A DNA stretch of 21,387 nt from a virus, in IMG/VR virus record IMGVR_UViG_3300048102_000071, positions 1 to 21,387 of that record. One strand, given 5' to 3'. The position numbers and the translations under genes are program-made. Positions 13,921 to 21,387 of the stretch are shown piece after piece. Position 1 is the stretch's first letter. The number at the start of each line of letters is the position of its first letter. The notes under the pieces were generated by a model that was not told where the DNA came from, did not search any database, and was given only the letters and a program-made list of their open reading frames with translations.

Positions 13921-14880
13921 ATGAGTTTAGAAAAAGTAAATCTCGCAACAACCACAAATATCACGACCACGTATGCTGGGCAATTTGCTGGTGAATATAT
14001 TGCTGCCAGTTTGCTCTCGTCAAGCACTATTGATGATGGGGGTCTTACAGTTAAGGGCAATATCGCATATAAAGAAGTAATCAAGAAGTTAGCTACTACT
14101 GAGTTAGTATCTGCTGCATCTTGTGACTTCACTCCAACTTCTACTGTAACACTTACAGAGAGAATTTTGCAACCTACAGAGCTACAAGTTAACTTACAAC
14201 TTTGTAAGAAAGACTTCATTAGCGATTGGGAAGCTCAATCAATGGGCTTTGGATTAGCACAAACACTACCTCCTAAGTTCTCTGACTTTATGATAGCTCA
14301 CGTAGCTGCTGAAGTTGCTCAATCAAATGAGTTGAACATTTGGCAAGGTGATACTGCTGCTGCTTCAAACAACGCTTATGATGGATTTGAGAAGTTGTTA
14401 GCTGCTGATGCTGGAGTTGTAGATGTTGCTGCAGTTGCAGGAGGTCTTGATGCTGCAAACATTATCGCTGAATTAGGAAAAGTTGTTGATGCAATTCCTT
14501 CTGCTTTATATGGCAAGGAAGATTTGTATATCTACATCGGTTCAGCTGCTGCTAAGTTCTACGTTCAAGCATTAGGTGGATTTGCTGCTAGCGGTCTTGG
14601 AGCTAATGGTGTGAACAATATGGGAACACAATGGTGGAACAATGGAAGTTTGACTGTTAACGGAGTTAAAATCTTTGTTTGCCCAGGTATGTCTGTCAAC
14701 AAGATGGTAGCTGCTCAAAGAAGCAACTTGTACTTCGGTACTGGACTTCTTAATGACACTCAAGAAGTAAGAGTTCTTGATATGCAAGATTTGGATGGTT
14801 CACAGAATGTCAGAATGGTTCTCAGATATACTGCTGGTGTCCAGTTCGGAGTTGCTGAAGATGTAGTTCTTTACGCTTAA
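13921..14880 (+). CDS. Major capsid protein (HK97 fold, probable)
   Basis: The 319-residue product lies immediately after the scaffold-like gene and has the composition of a capsid protein: Ala/Gly/Thr-rich, with few charged runs. Features include an N-terminal flexible arm, a mixed strand region (LTERILQPTELQVNLQLCKKDFISDWEA), a long helix, a DLYIYIGSAAAKFYVQAL segment, and a C-terminal domain with NNMGTQWWNNGSLTVNGVKIFVCPGM and VRMVLRYTAGVQFGVAEDVVLYA. The length matches HK97-type capsid proteins and the C-terminal strand fits the A-domain. The four-base gap from the scaffold gene and the strong terminator after it support high-level co-expression. Confidence 0.85.
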   Translation: MSLEKVNLATTTNITTTYAGQFAGEYIAASLLSSSTIDDGGLTVKGNIAYKEVIKKLATTELVSAASCDFTPTSTVTLTERILQPTELQVNLQLCKKDFISDWEAQSMGFGLAQTLPPKFSDFMIAHVAAEVAQSNELNIWQGDTAAASNNAYDGFEKLLAADAGVVDVAAVAGGLDAANIIAELGKVVDAIPSALYGKEDLYIYIGSAAAKFYVQALGGFAASGLGANGVNNMGTQWWNNGSLTVNGVKIFVCPGMSVNKMVAAQRSNLYFGTGLLNDTQEVRVLDMQDLDGSQNVRMVLRYTAGVQFGVAEDVVLYA

Positions 14881-14897
14881 TTTTTGGATATTTTAAA

Positions 14898-14914
14898 TTA
14901 TTGATAATCAATAA
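14898..14914. repeat. 7-bp dyad TTATTGA/TCAATAA
   Basis: TTATTGA (14898-14904) and TCAATAA (14908-14914) are perfect inverted repeats around a three-base centre, in the gap after the capsid gene and before the terminator. It could be an operator or a weak RNA hairpin. AT-rich dyads of this size arise easily by chance here. Confidence 0.3.
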
Positions 14915-14952
14915 ATTAGCTATTCAGATAAGGATAAATAATAACACGAAAG

Positions 14953-14988
14953 AGGGTAGGTGGAGTTTACTACCTACCCTTTTTTTTT
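14953..14988 (+). terminator. Intrinsic terminator after the capsid gene
   Basis: AGGGTAGGT (14953-14961) and ACCTACCCT (14972-14980) form a perfect 9-bp stem around a ten-base loop, followed by an uninterrupted run of T to 14988. It separates the capsid unit from the tube gene. Confidence 0.92.
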
Positions 14989-15003
14989 AAAAAATAAATA
15001 ACT

Positions 15004-15552
15004 ATGGCTTGTGCAATAACATCAGGAAGAAAAGTACCTTGCAAATCAGCATTTGGAGGCATCAAAAGAGTTTACTTCTGTAACTACGGAGATGCTACTA
15101 TTACGTTGGATGCAACTACTGACGAAGTTGAGACTATCACTATGGATGGTTCTACAACATTTTTTCAATATGATGTAAAAGGAAATTCTAGTCTTACAAC
15201 TACAATAACTAGTTCAAGAGACAACGGAACAACTTTTTACACTCAGACTCTCGCATTGACTCTACCTTACCTAGACAACCTAACTAAAAACGAAGTTCAG
15301 TTGTTAGCTGCTGGTAGACCACAAATGATTGTAGAGGATTATTACGGAAACAGATTCTTCTGTGGATATGAGAATGGTATGGACTTGACTGGTGGCACTA
15401 TCGTAACTGGAGCTGCTGCTGGAGACCTATCAGGATTTACATTGACAATGGAAGGAATGGAAGAATTTGCTCCATATTTCTTAGAGAGTGCAGTTACTAT
15501 TAGTGTTGGTTCTCAGATTGACCCAACATCTGCTGCAGTACCTCAACCTTAA
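15004..15552 (+). CDS. Major tail tube protein (probable)
   Basis: The 182-residue product starts MACAITSGRKVPCKSAFGGIKRVYF and has the alternating pattern of a siphophage tube subunit: FQYDVKGNSSLTTTITSSRDNGTTFYTQTLALTLPYL, then LLAAGRPQMIVEDYYGNRFFCGYENGMDLTGG and a C-terminal FTLTMEGMEEFAPYFL (given here in pieces). Two-beta-sheet tube proteins of about 180 residues are common, and I recognise this exact type from Bacteroidetes phages. It is the only gene flanked by intrinsic terminators on both sides, so an independent transcript or tuned read-through from the capsid unit would set its high expression. No CGTTATATA motif precedes it. Confidence 0.75.
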   Translation: MACAITSGRKVPCKSAFGGIKRVYFCNYGDATITLDATTDEVETITMDGSTTFFQYDVKGNSSLTTTITSSRDNGTTFYTQTLALTLPYLDNLTKNEVQLLAAGRPQMIVEDYYGNRFFCGYENGMDLTGGTIVTGAAAGDLSGFTLTMEGMEEFAPYFLESAVTISVGSQIDPTSAAVPQP

Positions 15553-15575
15553 TATTTAATCATATTAAAATCAAG

Positions 15576-15600
15576 ACCCTACTTCGGTAGGGTTTTTTTT
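15576..15600 (+). terminator. UUCG-loop intrinsic terminator after the tube gene
   Basis: ACCCTAC (15576-15582) and GTAGGGT (15587-15593) form a 7-bp stem closed by the very stable UUCG tetraloop (15583-15586), followed by T residues to 15600. Confidence 0.93.
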
Positions 15601-15633
15601 GTTTTAGACTTTTACAAATTCAGACAATTCTGT

Positions 15634-15642
15634 CGTTATATA
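15634..15642 (+). promoter_or_regulatory. CGTTATATA motif before the portal unit (P5)
   Basis: The motif ends three bases before ATG 15646, immediately downstream of the UUCG terminator. At the distance of the P3/P4 upstream element lies TTACAAATT (15612-15620), which matches ATGCAAAAT at six of nine positions, keeping C-A-A-A. Confidence 0.62.
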
Positions 15643-15645
15643 AGT

Positions 15646-16077
15646 ATGATTGTATTAACAACATCAGCAACTGCTCAAACACTTAAAGTAATACCTAGAC
15701 AATATGATAGTGTATTTAAGATGTCAGTTCGTGATGATTCTACAAATGTTACTGTAGAATACGATGTGAATAGTGCTACAATATCAGGAAACTATTATAC
15801 GTTTGATAATGTATTTTCTCCTGCTTTAGTCGAGGGACATTTTTATGATTTAGAGTTATATGCTGCCTACGACTTTTGGAATTTAAACTACTCTTTATGG
15901 CAGAATTATGATGTCTTATGGCAAGATGATGCAGGATTTAAAGGGATAATATACAAAGACAGAATATTTTGTACTGACCAAGATATCGAGCAATTTGAAA
16001 ATGATTACTATCAACTTAATGAAGGTCAATATACACCTAGCACATCAGGAAATAATGACTACATTGTAACGTTATGA
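15646..16077 (+). CDS. Putative structural protein (143 aa)
   Basis: The 143-residue product has a beta-rich first half and a distinctive block YDFWNLNYSLWQNYDVLWQDDAGFKG, followed by IIYKDRIFCTDQDIEQFENDYYQLNEGQYT (shown here in parts). I have seen the IYKDRIFCTDQ motif in Bacteroidetes phage proteins of unknown function near head-tail genes. An N-terminal immunoglobulin-like strand pattern would fit a head decoration or a minor virion protein. It is the first gene after the P5 motif, and its TGA overlaps the portal ATG, so it is translated together with the portal. Confidence 0.6.
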   Translation: MIVLTTSATAQTLKVIPRQYDSVFKMSVRDDSTNVTVEYDVNSATISGNYYTFDNVFSPALVEGHFYDLELYAAYDFWNLNYSLWQNYDVLWQDDAGFKGIIYKDRIFCTDQDIEQFENDYYQLNEGQYTPSTSGNNDYIVTL

Positions 16078-18212
16078 AGAATAAAAGAACAAGAAATAAA
16101 TTAGGACAATTCTCAACAGAATCAAAAGTTTCTGAATATGGATTTGTAAACCTAAGCACTTACACCAGTCCTGAGATTAAGGAAGTTAAAAACAAGGGAT
16201 GGGTAGAATACGGAGCAGACAATGACTATTTTCAGTTTCTTATAGACAGATACAATGGTAGTCCAACTAATAACGCTGCAATCAACGGAATCAGTCAAGC
16301 TATCTATGGTAAAGGTCTAAACGCTACAGACTCAAACAGAAAGCCAAACGAATATGCTCAGATGATTTCTTTGTTTCACAAGGATTGTGTCAGAAAGCTA
16401 TGCTATGACCTGAAGCTAATGGGTCAATGTGCTATGCAAGTAATATATTCTAAAGACAGAAGTCGTATTGCACAGATAGAGCATTTCCCTATCGAGACAT
16501 TAAGAGCAGAAAAGGCAGATGAAAAAGGCGAAGTTCCAGCATATTACTATTTCAAAGACTGGTCTAAGATAAAGCCAAGCGATAAGCCAAGAAGAATACC
16601 AGCTTTTGGTAAGTCTAAAGAGAACATAGAAATTATGTATGTTCAACCATATCGTGCAGGGTTCTATTACTATTCTCCTGTGGATTATCAAGGTGGATTA
16701 CAGTATGCGGAACTAGAAGAAGAAATTTCTAATTTTCATTTGAATAACATTATGAATGGACTAAGTCCATCAATGCTTATAAACTTCAATAATGGTACAC
16801 CTAACCAAGAAGAAAGACAACTAATAGAAAGCAAGATTGCAAACAAGTTCTCAGGAACATCTAATGCTGGTAAATTCATTCTAGCATTTAATGACAATAA
16901 AGAAGCATCAGCAGATATAACACCTATTCAGTTGTCGGATGCGCACAATCAATACCAATTCCTATCAGACGAATCTTCTAAGAAGATAATGGTAGCACAC
17001 AGGATTGTCAGCCCAATGCTCTTAGGTATTAAAGATGGTTCAGGGTTAGGCAACAATGCAGATGAGATTAAGACCGCATCTCTTTTGATGGATAACACAG
17101 TTATTAGACCTTTTCAGGAGCTTTTAATTGATTCCTTTGACAAGATACTAGCTTACAATGATATCGCTTTAAACTTATACTTTACGACCTTACAACCATT
17201 AGAGTTTACAGAGGTAGATTCTGAGGTACAAGATGAGGAAACCATCGAAGAAGAAACAGGGGTTGAGATGGAGACTGAGTTAAAGAAACCTTGTCAAGCA
17301 GGATATGAGCAATATGGAATGAAAATGAAGAACGGAAAGAAAGTTCCTAATTGTATTCCTATTCAGAATAGTGAAGATATCAAGCTAAAAGAGATTGATG
17401 GAGAAACTGTTTACAAGACACAAGAAGAAGCGGAAGCTGCTGCTATAGAAAAAGGATGTAAAGGCTATCACGAACACGAAGAAGATGGTATTATTTGGTT
17501 TATGCCTTGTGAATCTCACGATGAAATCCCAAAACTATCAGAAGAACAAGGAGGCTTAATGCTTGAACATCTAAAAGGAGAAAAAATAGATGATGAATGG
17601 GTTATTACAGATGTTAGAGATGTCTGTGATGATAATGTTAGTGATGAAGAATGGGTGAATGCTAGTATTGTAAATAAAGAAACAACATTAAATAAAATAA
17701 AAAAAGTCATTGGTTTAGCTGATGAAATTAAATCTAAAAAAAATGGTAGTTCTTTTAGCACTTTAGATTCTAATAATTATAAAATTAGATACCAATACTT
17801 TAAAAAATCAAATGCTAAGTCCATACAGAAAGATGCTGATGGAAAAAGAAAAAGTTCTTATAAGACAAGAAAGTTTTGTGAGAATATGATGGATTTATCA
17901 AGAGCTGGAACAGTTTATACTTTAGAAGATATTGATAAAGCAAGTAGAGCAGGGGTGAATGGTGGTTTTTCACCATCAGGCAAAAAAACGTATGATTTAT
18001 TTAAATATAAAGGAGGCTGCTACTGCCGTCACGCTTGGAAGCAAGTTTTATATAGAAGGAAAAAAAGTGCTGATGTTAGTGAAAATTTAAAAGATTATAG
18101 AAGAACTGGAAACATTCCATCTACTTATAAACGAAATCCTTGGGGTAGTAAAGATGCAAAAAGAGCAACATTTGACTTACCTAATCACGGTTCATTGAAA
18201 TACAAATACTAA
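16074..18212 (+). CDS. Portal protein with long C-terminal Cys/His modular extension
   Basis: Residues 40-380 form the portal: WVEYGADNDYFQFLIDRYNGSPTNNAAINGISQAIYGKGL, FPIETLR, then a clip and stem with FHLNNIMNGLSP and HRIVSPMLLGIKDGSGLGNNADEIKTASLLMDNTVIRPFQ (each quoted in parts). This is the usual phage portal fold, the dodecameric channel for DNA. At 712 residues it is 200-300 longer than typical. The extension has three modules: C-x-AGYEQYGMK...VPNC (407-427), GCKGYHEH...FMPCESH (461-482, with Cys462, His466, His468, Cys479, His482), and a 570-663 domain with RAGTVYTLEDIDKAS and YKGGCYCRHAW. The first two look metal-binding. It is far from TerL, and its TAA shares a base with the connector ATG. 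Confidence 0.85.
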   Translation: MKNKRTRNKLGQFSTESKVSEYGFVNLSTYTSPEIKEVKNKGWVEYGADNDYFQFLIDRYNGSPTNNAAINGISQAIYGKGLNATDSNRKPNEYAQMISLFHKDCVRKLCYDLKLMGQCAMQVIYSKDRSRIAQIEHFPIETLRAEKADEKGEVPAYYYFKDWSKIKPSDKPRRIPAFGKSKENIEIMYVQPYRAGFYYYSPVDYQGGLQYAELEEEISNFHLNNIMNGLSPSMLINFNNGTPNQEERQLIESKIANKFSGTSNAGKFILAFNDNKEASADITPIQLSDAHNQYQFLSDESSKKIMVAHRIVSPMLLGIKDGSGLGNNADEIKTASLLMDNTVIRPFQELLIDSFDKILAYNDIALNLYFTTLQPLEFTEVDSEVQDEETIEEETGVEMETELKKPCQAGYEQYGMKMKNGKKVPNCIPIQNSEDIKLKEIDGETVYKTQEEAEAAAIEKGCKGYHEHEEDGIIWFMPCESHDEIPKLSEEQGGLMLEHLKGEKIDDEWVITDVRDVCDDNVSDEEWVNASIVNKETTLNKIKKVIGLADEIKSKKNGSSFSTLDSNNYKIRYQYFKKSNAKSIQKDADGKRKSSYKTRKFCENMMDLSRAGTVYTLEDIDKASRAGVNGGFSPSGKKTYDLFKYKGGCYCRHAWKQVLYRRKKSADVSENLKDYRRTGNIPSTYKRNPWGSKDAKRATFDLPNHGSLKYKY

Positions 18213-18721
18213 TGGCTACAAAATTATTCATAAATCGTACTGACCTTGTCCGTAATTCTATTATGGATGGGAATATCAATACAGACAAGTTTATTCAGTT
18301 CATTAAACTGGCTCAGGAGATACACATACAAAATTATATGGGTACAGAGCTATATAATGAGGTCTTAGGACTTATCCCAACGGATATAGACCTACCAGCT
18401 AACGCAAAGTTTAAAACGCTTCTAGTCGATTATATTCAGCCTATGCTAATTTGGTTTGCTCAGGTGGATTATCTTCCTTTTGCAGCTTACCAAGTACGCA
18501 ATGGAGGTGTCTATAAACATACTGCTGAAAATTCTGAATCTGTAAGCAAGAACGAAGTTGATTATTTAGTAGAAAAAGCAAGAACAAACGCAGAATGGTA
18601 CACAAGAAGGTTTATTGATTATATGGCATTTAATCAAGCTCAGTTTCCTAATTACAATACCAATAGTGATTCTGACATATATCCTTCACAAGATGCTACA
18701 TTTAATGGATGGGTACTATGA
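18212..18721 (+). CDS. Head-tail connector/adaptor-like protein
   Basis: The 169-residue helical product starts LFINRTDLVRNSIMDGNINTDKFIQFIKLAQEIHIQNYMGTELYNEVL, quoted here in shorter parts (LFINRTDL; NINTDKFIQFIKLAQEIHI; MGTELYNEVL). The pattern matches head-tail adaptor (gp6/DUF6712-type) proteins of Bacteroidetes phages, which bind the portal and form the connector ring. The later part has a helix bundle ending in a low-complexity acidic tail. Location directly after the portal fits this role. Its stop overlaps the following mini-gene (ATGA). Confidence 0.72.
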   Translation: MATKLFINRTDLVRNSIMDGNINTDKFIQFIKLAQEIHIQNYMGTELYNEVLGLIPTDIDLPANAKFKTLLVDYIQPMLIWFAQVDYLPFAAYQVRNGGVYKHTAENSESVSKNEVDYLVEKARTNAEWYTRRFIDYMAFNQAQFPNYNTNSDSDIYPSQDATFNGWVL

Positions 18722-18819
18722 GCTACAAACCAAAACAAATTAATATCAAGAAATTAGAAATATTCCTAAAGAAAAAAGAAAAAAACACTCAAAAAAAGAA
18801 TTATGGCAAGTCTATTTAA
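18718..18819 (+). CDS. Lys-rich mini-protein before the tail fibre (33 aa)
   Basis: A 33-residue frame starts on the ATGA of the connector gene stop and ends 17 bases inside the fibre gene. It is very lysine-rich (13 of 33), so coding potential is hard to separate from A-rich DNA. It may only couple translation into the fibre gene. Confidence 0.4.
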   Translation: MSYKPKQINIKKLEIFLKKKEKNTQKKNYGKSI

Positions 18820-21387
18820 CACTAAAATCTCCGATACTTATGTTGGTCTAATTAAGACATTAGACACAACTGCTATTACTGCTACTCTTAAAGAGTTAAG
18901 TGATGGTAATGGAAATGCAACAGGATTATTCATCAATACAAGTGGTGATTTTAAAGTGACTGCTACTTTAGAATGGGGTTCTTTGAAAGACACAGGCGAA
19001 GGAATTACAATTACTAAGTTTGTTGATGAAGCTGATGGTATTGCAAACAACGATAATGACACAAGTATTCCAACATCTGCTTCTGTTGTTGATTATGTAT
19101 CTAGTCAAATAGGTGGTCAAGACTTAGATTTCTCAGGAGATACAGGAACAGGCGCAGTAATTCTTGCTAGTGAGACTTTTGCAGTCACAGGAACAACGAA
19201 TCAGATAGAAACTACTGCTTCAGGAACTGGTTTAGCTCTTTCTTTACCTTCTACAGTACACAGAGACTTACAAGGTAACGTAACAGGGAATCTTACAGGA
19301 GATGTTACAGGCAATGTTACTGGTAATGTTACAGGAGATTTAACAGGCAATTCTGCTGGTACTCATACAGGCGCAGTTGTCGGAAATGTAACAGGAAACG
19401 TAACAGGAGATTTAACAGGAACTGTAACTGCTACATCAAGTCTTGCTGATGGTGTTACTGCAACAAGTCAATCATTGTCTGATGACTCTACTAAGGTGGC
19501 TACTACTGCTTTTGTTCAAGATGTTGTAGGAACTATTCCTGCTGGTCTAGTATTTCAGGGAACGTGGAACGCAGACACAAATACTCCTACTCTAGCAAGT
19601 GGCACAGGAACGACTGGTCATTTTTATATTGTATCTGTAGCTGGTACTACTGACTTAGATGGTGTAACGGATTGGGCCGTAGGTGACTGGGCGGTCTTTG
19701 TTGAGCAAGGTGCAACTGACCAATGGGAGAAAGTAGACAATAGTTCTGTTTTAGATGGTAACGGAACAGGAGGTAAGATAAGCAAGTGGGCTGGTTCAGG
19801 TAATTCAGTCACTCTTACTGATTCGGTAATGACAGAGCTTAGTTCTAAAATTGGTATTGGTGTATCAAACCCAACATCTACATTAGAAGTAGAGGGAGAT
19901 GTAAGGGTTAAAAGTGGAAATAAACTTATCCTAAACAGACCAAACAATGCAGTCACTTCAGAATTGTCAACTAACGCTTCAGGAACATTAATATTAAACA
20001 GTTTAAATGCTGAAGGTATAGACGTTCAAAACAATGGAACAAGTTCTTTAAAAGTTGATTCTGCTGGAGCATTACAATTAAACACATACGGAGCTGGTAC
20101 ATTAGTATCAGATGCAAGTGGAAATATCACATCAATAAGTGGTGGTGGAGAAGGTGGGCCATACTTACCTCTTGCTGGTGGAACGATTACTGGTCTTACA
20201 AACATAACAAGCAATTTAACTTTTGGTAATGGAAATGAATTAAGGTTTGGTTCTAGTAATGAGTTTGGAATGTTTTTTTCTTCAGGAACAAGTAATATTA
20301 GAATCAATTCAGGTATTCTAGCAATAAGAGCAGATGATTTAAGACTTACCAATCAGGCTAACAATGAATTTTATCTTAAAGGAATTGCAAATGGCGCAGT
20401 AGAGCTTTATTACGACAATTCTAAAAAGCTAGAAACTACAAGCTCAGGTGTTACTGTTTCAGGGGCTGGTGCTGATACTATTTTAACAGTAGGAAACACA
20501 GGAAGTGGTGGAGTAAATTGGTCTATTCATAGTGCTAGTGGAAGTTCACCTTATGCTCAATCTTCAGGAGATTTTCTTATTAGAAATGCAAGTTCAAATG
20601 TTTTAAGATTAGGAAATAATGGTAACGCAACTTTTGCAGGTGATATAACTTTTGGCTCAACTAATCCATTTGCACAAAGTACAAATGTTTTAGATGGCAC
20701 AGGAACAGATGGTGCAAGGATTAGGTCTGCAGTAAGTTCAGCAGCTAACCCAACATTTTCAAATTCAGATGATACAAATACAGGGATGTTTTTTGCAGCA
20801 GCAGATACATTAGGTTTTGCTACTGGAGGTACAGAAAGGATGCGCATCACTAGTGGAGGGGAATTGGAATTAACACAATCAAATGCAGAATTTGATTTTA
20901 CTTCTTCATCTAGTTCAGGCTACAAGACTACATTCAATATGGATGATACTGGATTGGACATTGGTCATAATAGTGGTGGTAGAGCTTTAAATCTAATAAC
21001 TAATAGTGCAGATAGACTTACTATTACAGGTGGTGGAAACGTAGGAATTGGAACGACTAGTCCTTCTTTAAATACTGCTTATGATAAGGTTCTTCATATA
21101 GATTCAACTCTTGGTAGTCTTGTTAAATTAACAGATGCGACTTCAGGTTCAGCTACTGGTGATGGAACAGAGTTATTGAATTATGGTAATGACACGTTTC
21201 TTATAAACAGAGATTCTGGAGTTATGGCTTTTCTTAATAATGGCTCAGAAAGAATGCGCATTGATAGCACAGGAAAGGTAGGAATTGGTACAGGAGCTTC
21301 AGTTGATGCAAACTTGCACGTAGTTGGTACAGATATTAAATTACAAGGTGTTGGAATTGCTGGAGATTTAACTTTTGCTTATAATGC
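18803..21387 (+). CDS. Long tail fibre / receptor-binding protein (5' part)
   Basis: The frame is open from ATG 18803 to the window end (861 codons, no stop), so the 3' end is missing. The order is: an N-terminal domain with LIKTLDTTAITATLKELSDGNGN (1-60), a VDYVSSQIGGQDLDFSGDTGTG segment, the G-N/D-V/L-T repeat region (158-209), an FVQDVVGTIPAGLVFQGTWNADTNTP...GDWAVFVEQGATDQWEK module (about 230-330), and then several copies of fibre shaft units such as ANGAVELYYDNSKKLET and ERMRITSGG, with three GIG-type strands (KIGIGVSNP, NVGIGTTSP, KVGIGTGAS). These modules are widespread in marine phage fibres that contact host glycans. It lies at the end of the visible late block. Confidence 0.88.
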   Translation, partial: MASLFNTKISDTYVGLIKTLDTTAITATLKELSDGNGNATGLFINTSGDFKVTATLEWGSLKDTGEGITITKFVDEADGIANNDNDTSIPTSASVVDYVSSQIGGQDLDFSGDTGTGAVILASETFAVTGTTNQIETTASGTGLALSLPSTVHRDLQGNVTGNLTGDVTGNVTGNVTGDLTGNSAGTHTGAVVGNVTGNVTGDLTGTVTATSSLADGVTATSQSLSDDSTKVATTAFVQDVVGTIPAGLVFQGTWNADTNTPTLASGTGTTGHFYIVSVAGTTDLDGVTDWAVGDWAVFVEQGATDQWEKVDNSSVLDGNGTGGKISKWAGSGNSVTLTDSVMTELSSKIGIGVSNPTSTLEVEGDVRVKSGNKLILNRPNNAVTSELSTNASGTLILNSLNAEGIDVQNNGTSSLKVDSAGALQLNTYGAGTLVSDASGNITSISGGGEGGPYLPLAGGTITGLTNITSNLTFGNGNELRFGSSNEFGMFFSSGTSNIRINSGILAIRADDLRLTNQANNEFYLKGIANGAVELYYDNSKKLETTSSGVTVSGAGADTILTVGNTGSGGVNWSIHSASGSSPYAQSSGDFLIRNASSNVLRLGNNGNATFAGDITFGSTNPFAQSTNVLDGTGTDGARIRSAVSSAANPTFSNSDDTNTGMFFAAADTLGFATGGTERMRITSGGELELTQSNAEFDFTSSSSSGYKTTFNMDDTGLDIGHNSGGRALNLITNSADRLTITGGGNVGIGTTSPSLNTAYDKVLHIDSTLGSLVKLTDATSGSATGDGTELLNYGNDTFLINRDSGVMAFLNNGSERMRIDSTGKVGIGTGASVDANLHVVGTDIKLQGVGIAGDLTFAYN
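19274..19429 (+). repeat. GNVT/GDLT tetrapeptide-coding repeats in the tail fibre
   Basis: About ten copies of a 12-base unit encode G-N-V-T, G-N-L-T, G-D-V-T and G-D-L-T in tandem, interrupted once by SAGTHTGAVV. This is the coding sequence of a beta-solenoid-like fibre shaft; units are degenerate at third codon positions, and no spacer pattern is present. Confidence 0.85.

Noticed and set aside
13863-14219. Antisense frame over the scaffold/capsid junction (and 13320-13616, 14572-14787)
   Set aside because: Mirror of strong + strand genes; no independent evidence.
19274-19429. CRISPR-like tandem repeats
   Set aside because: Units are contiguous 12-base codon repeats in frame within a fibre gene, with no unique spacers.
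19624-20850. Three antisense frames in the fibre region
   Set aside because: Pro/Ser/Val-rich reversals of Gly/Thr/Asn repeat codons; the + frame is open through the whole region.

Overview
The window is a dense stretch of a tailed-phage (Caudoviricetes, siphovirus-like) genome that most likely infects a Bacteroidetes/Flavobacteriia host, probably marine. The reasons are low GC content, almost no Shine-Dalgarno sequences, very tight gene packing with repeated ATGA/GTGA/TAATG stop-start overlaps, and a protein repertoire (XkdF-type prohead protease, CxC/CC mini-protein, Cys/His modules on the portal, marine-type fibre repeats) that I recognise from such phages. All real genes are on the + strand. 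There are no tRNAs, integrase, lysis genes or CRISPR array, and no gene-free gap exceeds 300 bases.

Layout. (1) 1-2577, replication/early end: small proteins, a PD-(D/E)XK-like nuclease, a FEN/PIN-type 5'-3' exonuclease and a DnaA-domain-IV-like DNA-binding protein. (2) 2585-4960, packaging operon: TerS-like protein, TerL, four small proteins including a zinc-ribbon-like mini-protein and a DUF3310 protein, ending at an intrinsic terminator. (3) 4997-11767, tail operon: tail-assembly chaperone with a T10 slippery run and a -1 frame extension, tail terminator-like and HK97 gp10-like proteins, two large tail structural proteins, and the tape measure. (4) 11768-14988, head operons: XkdF-like protease, a helical protein that resembles the protease tail, a 51-aa CLC/CC protein, an acidic scaffold-like protein, the major capsid protein and a terminator. 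(5) 15004-15600: the probable tail tube gene, bracketed by terminators. (6) 15634-21387: a structural protein, a large portal with a C-terminal extension of roughly 330 residues, a head-tail connector, a 33-aa mini-ORF and a long tail fibre that runs off the end of the window.

The gene order is unusual: the portal lies 12 kb downstream of TerL and after the capsid and tube genes, and the tail block precedes the head block. Five transcription units appear to be marked by a motif CGTTATATA. At four of the five sites it ends exactly 3 nt before an ATG. If it is a promoter -10 element, these mRNAs would be leaderless or nearly so. Two copies also share an ATGCAAAAT element exactly 13 nt upstream.

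The most interesting observations are the dual-coding frameshift gene, the fixed-distance start-site motif, the module-rich portal tail, the protease-tail paralogy and a set of mini-genes of 29-51 codons that length-limited gene calling would miss. Family names come from recognition of motifs; no database search was possible.
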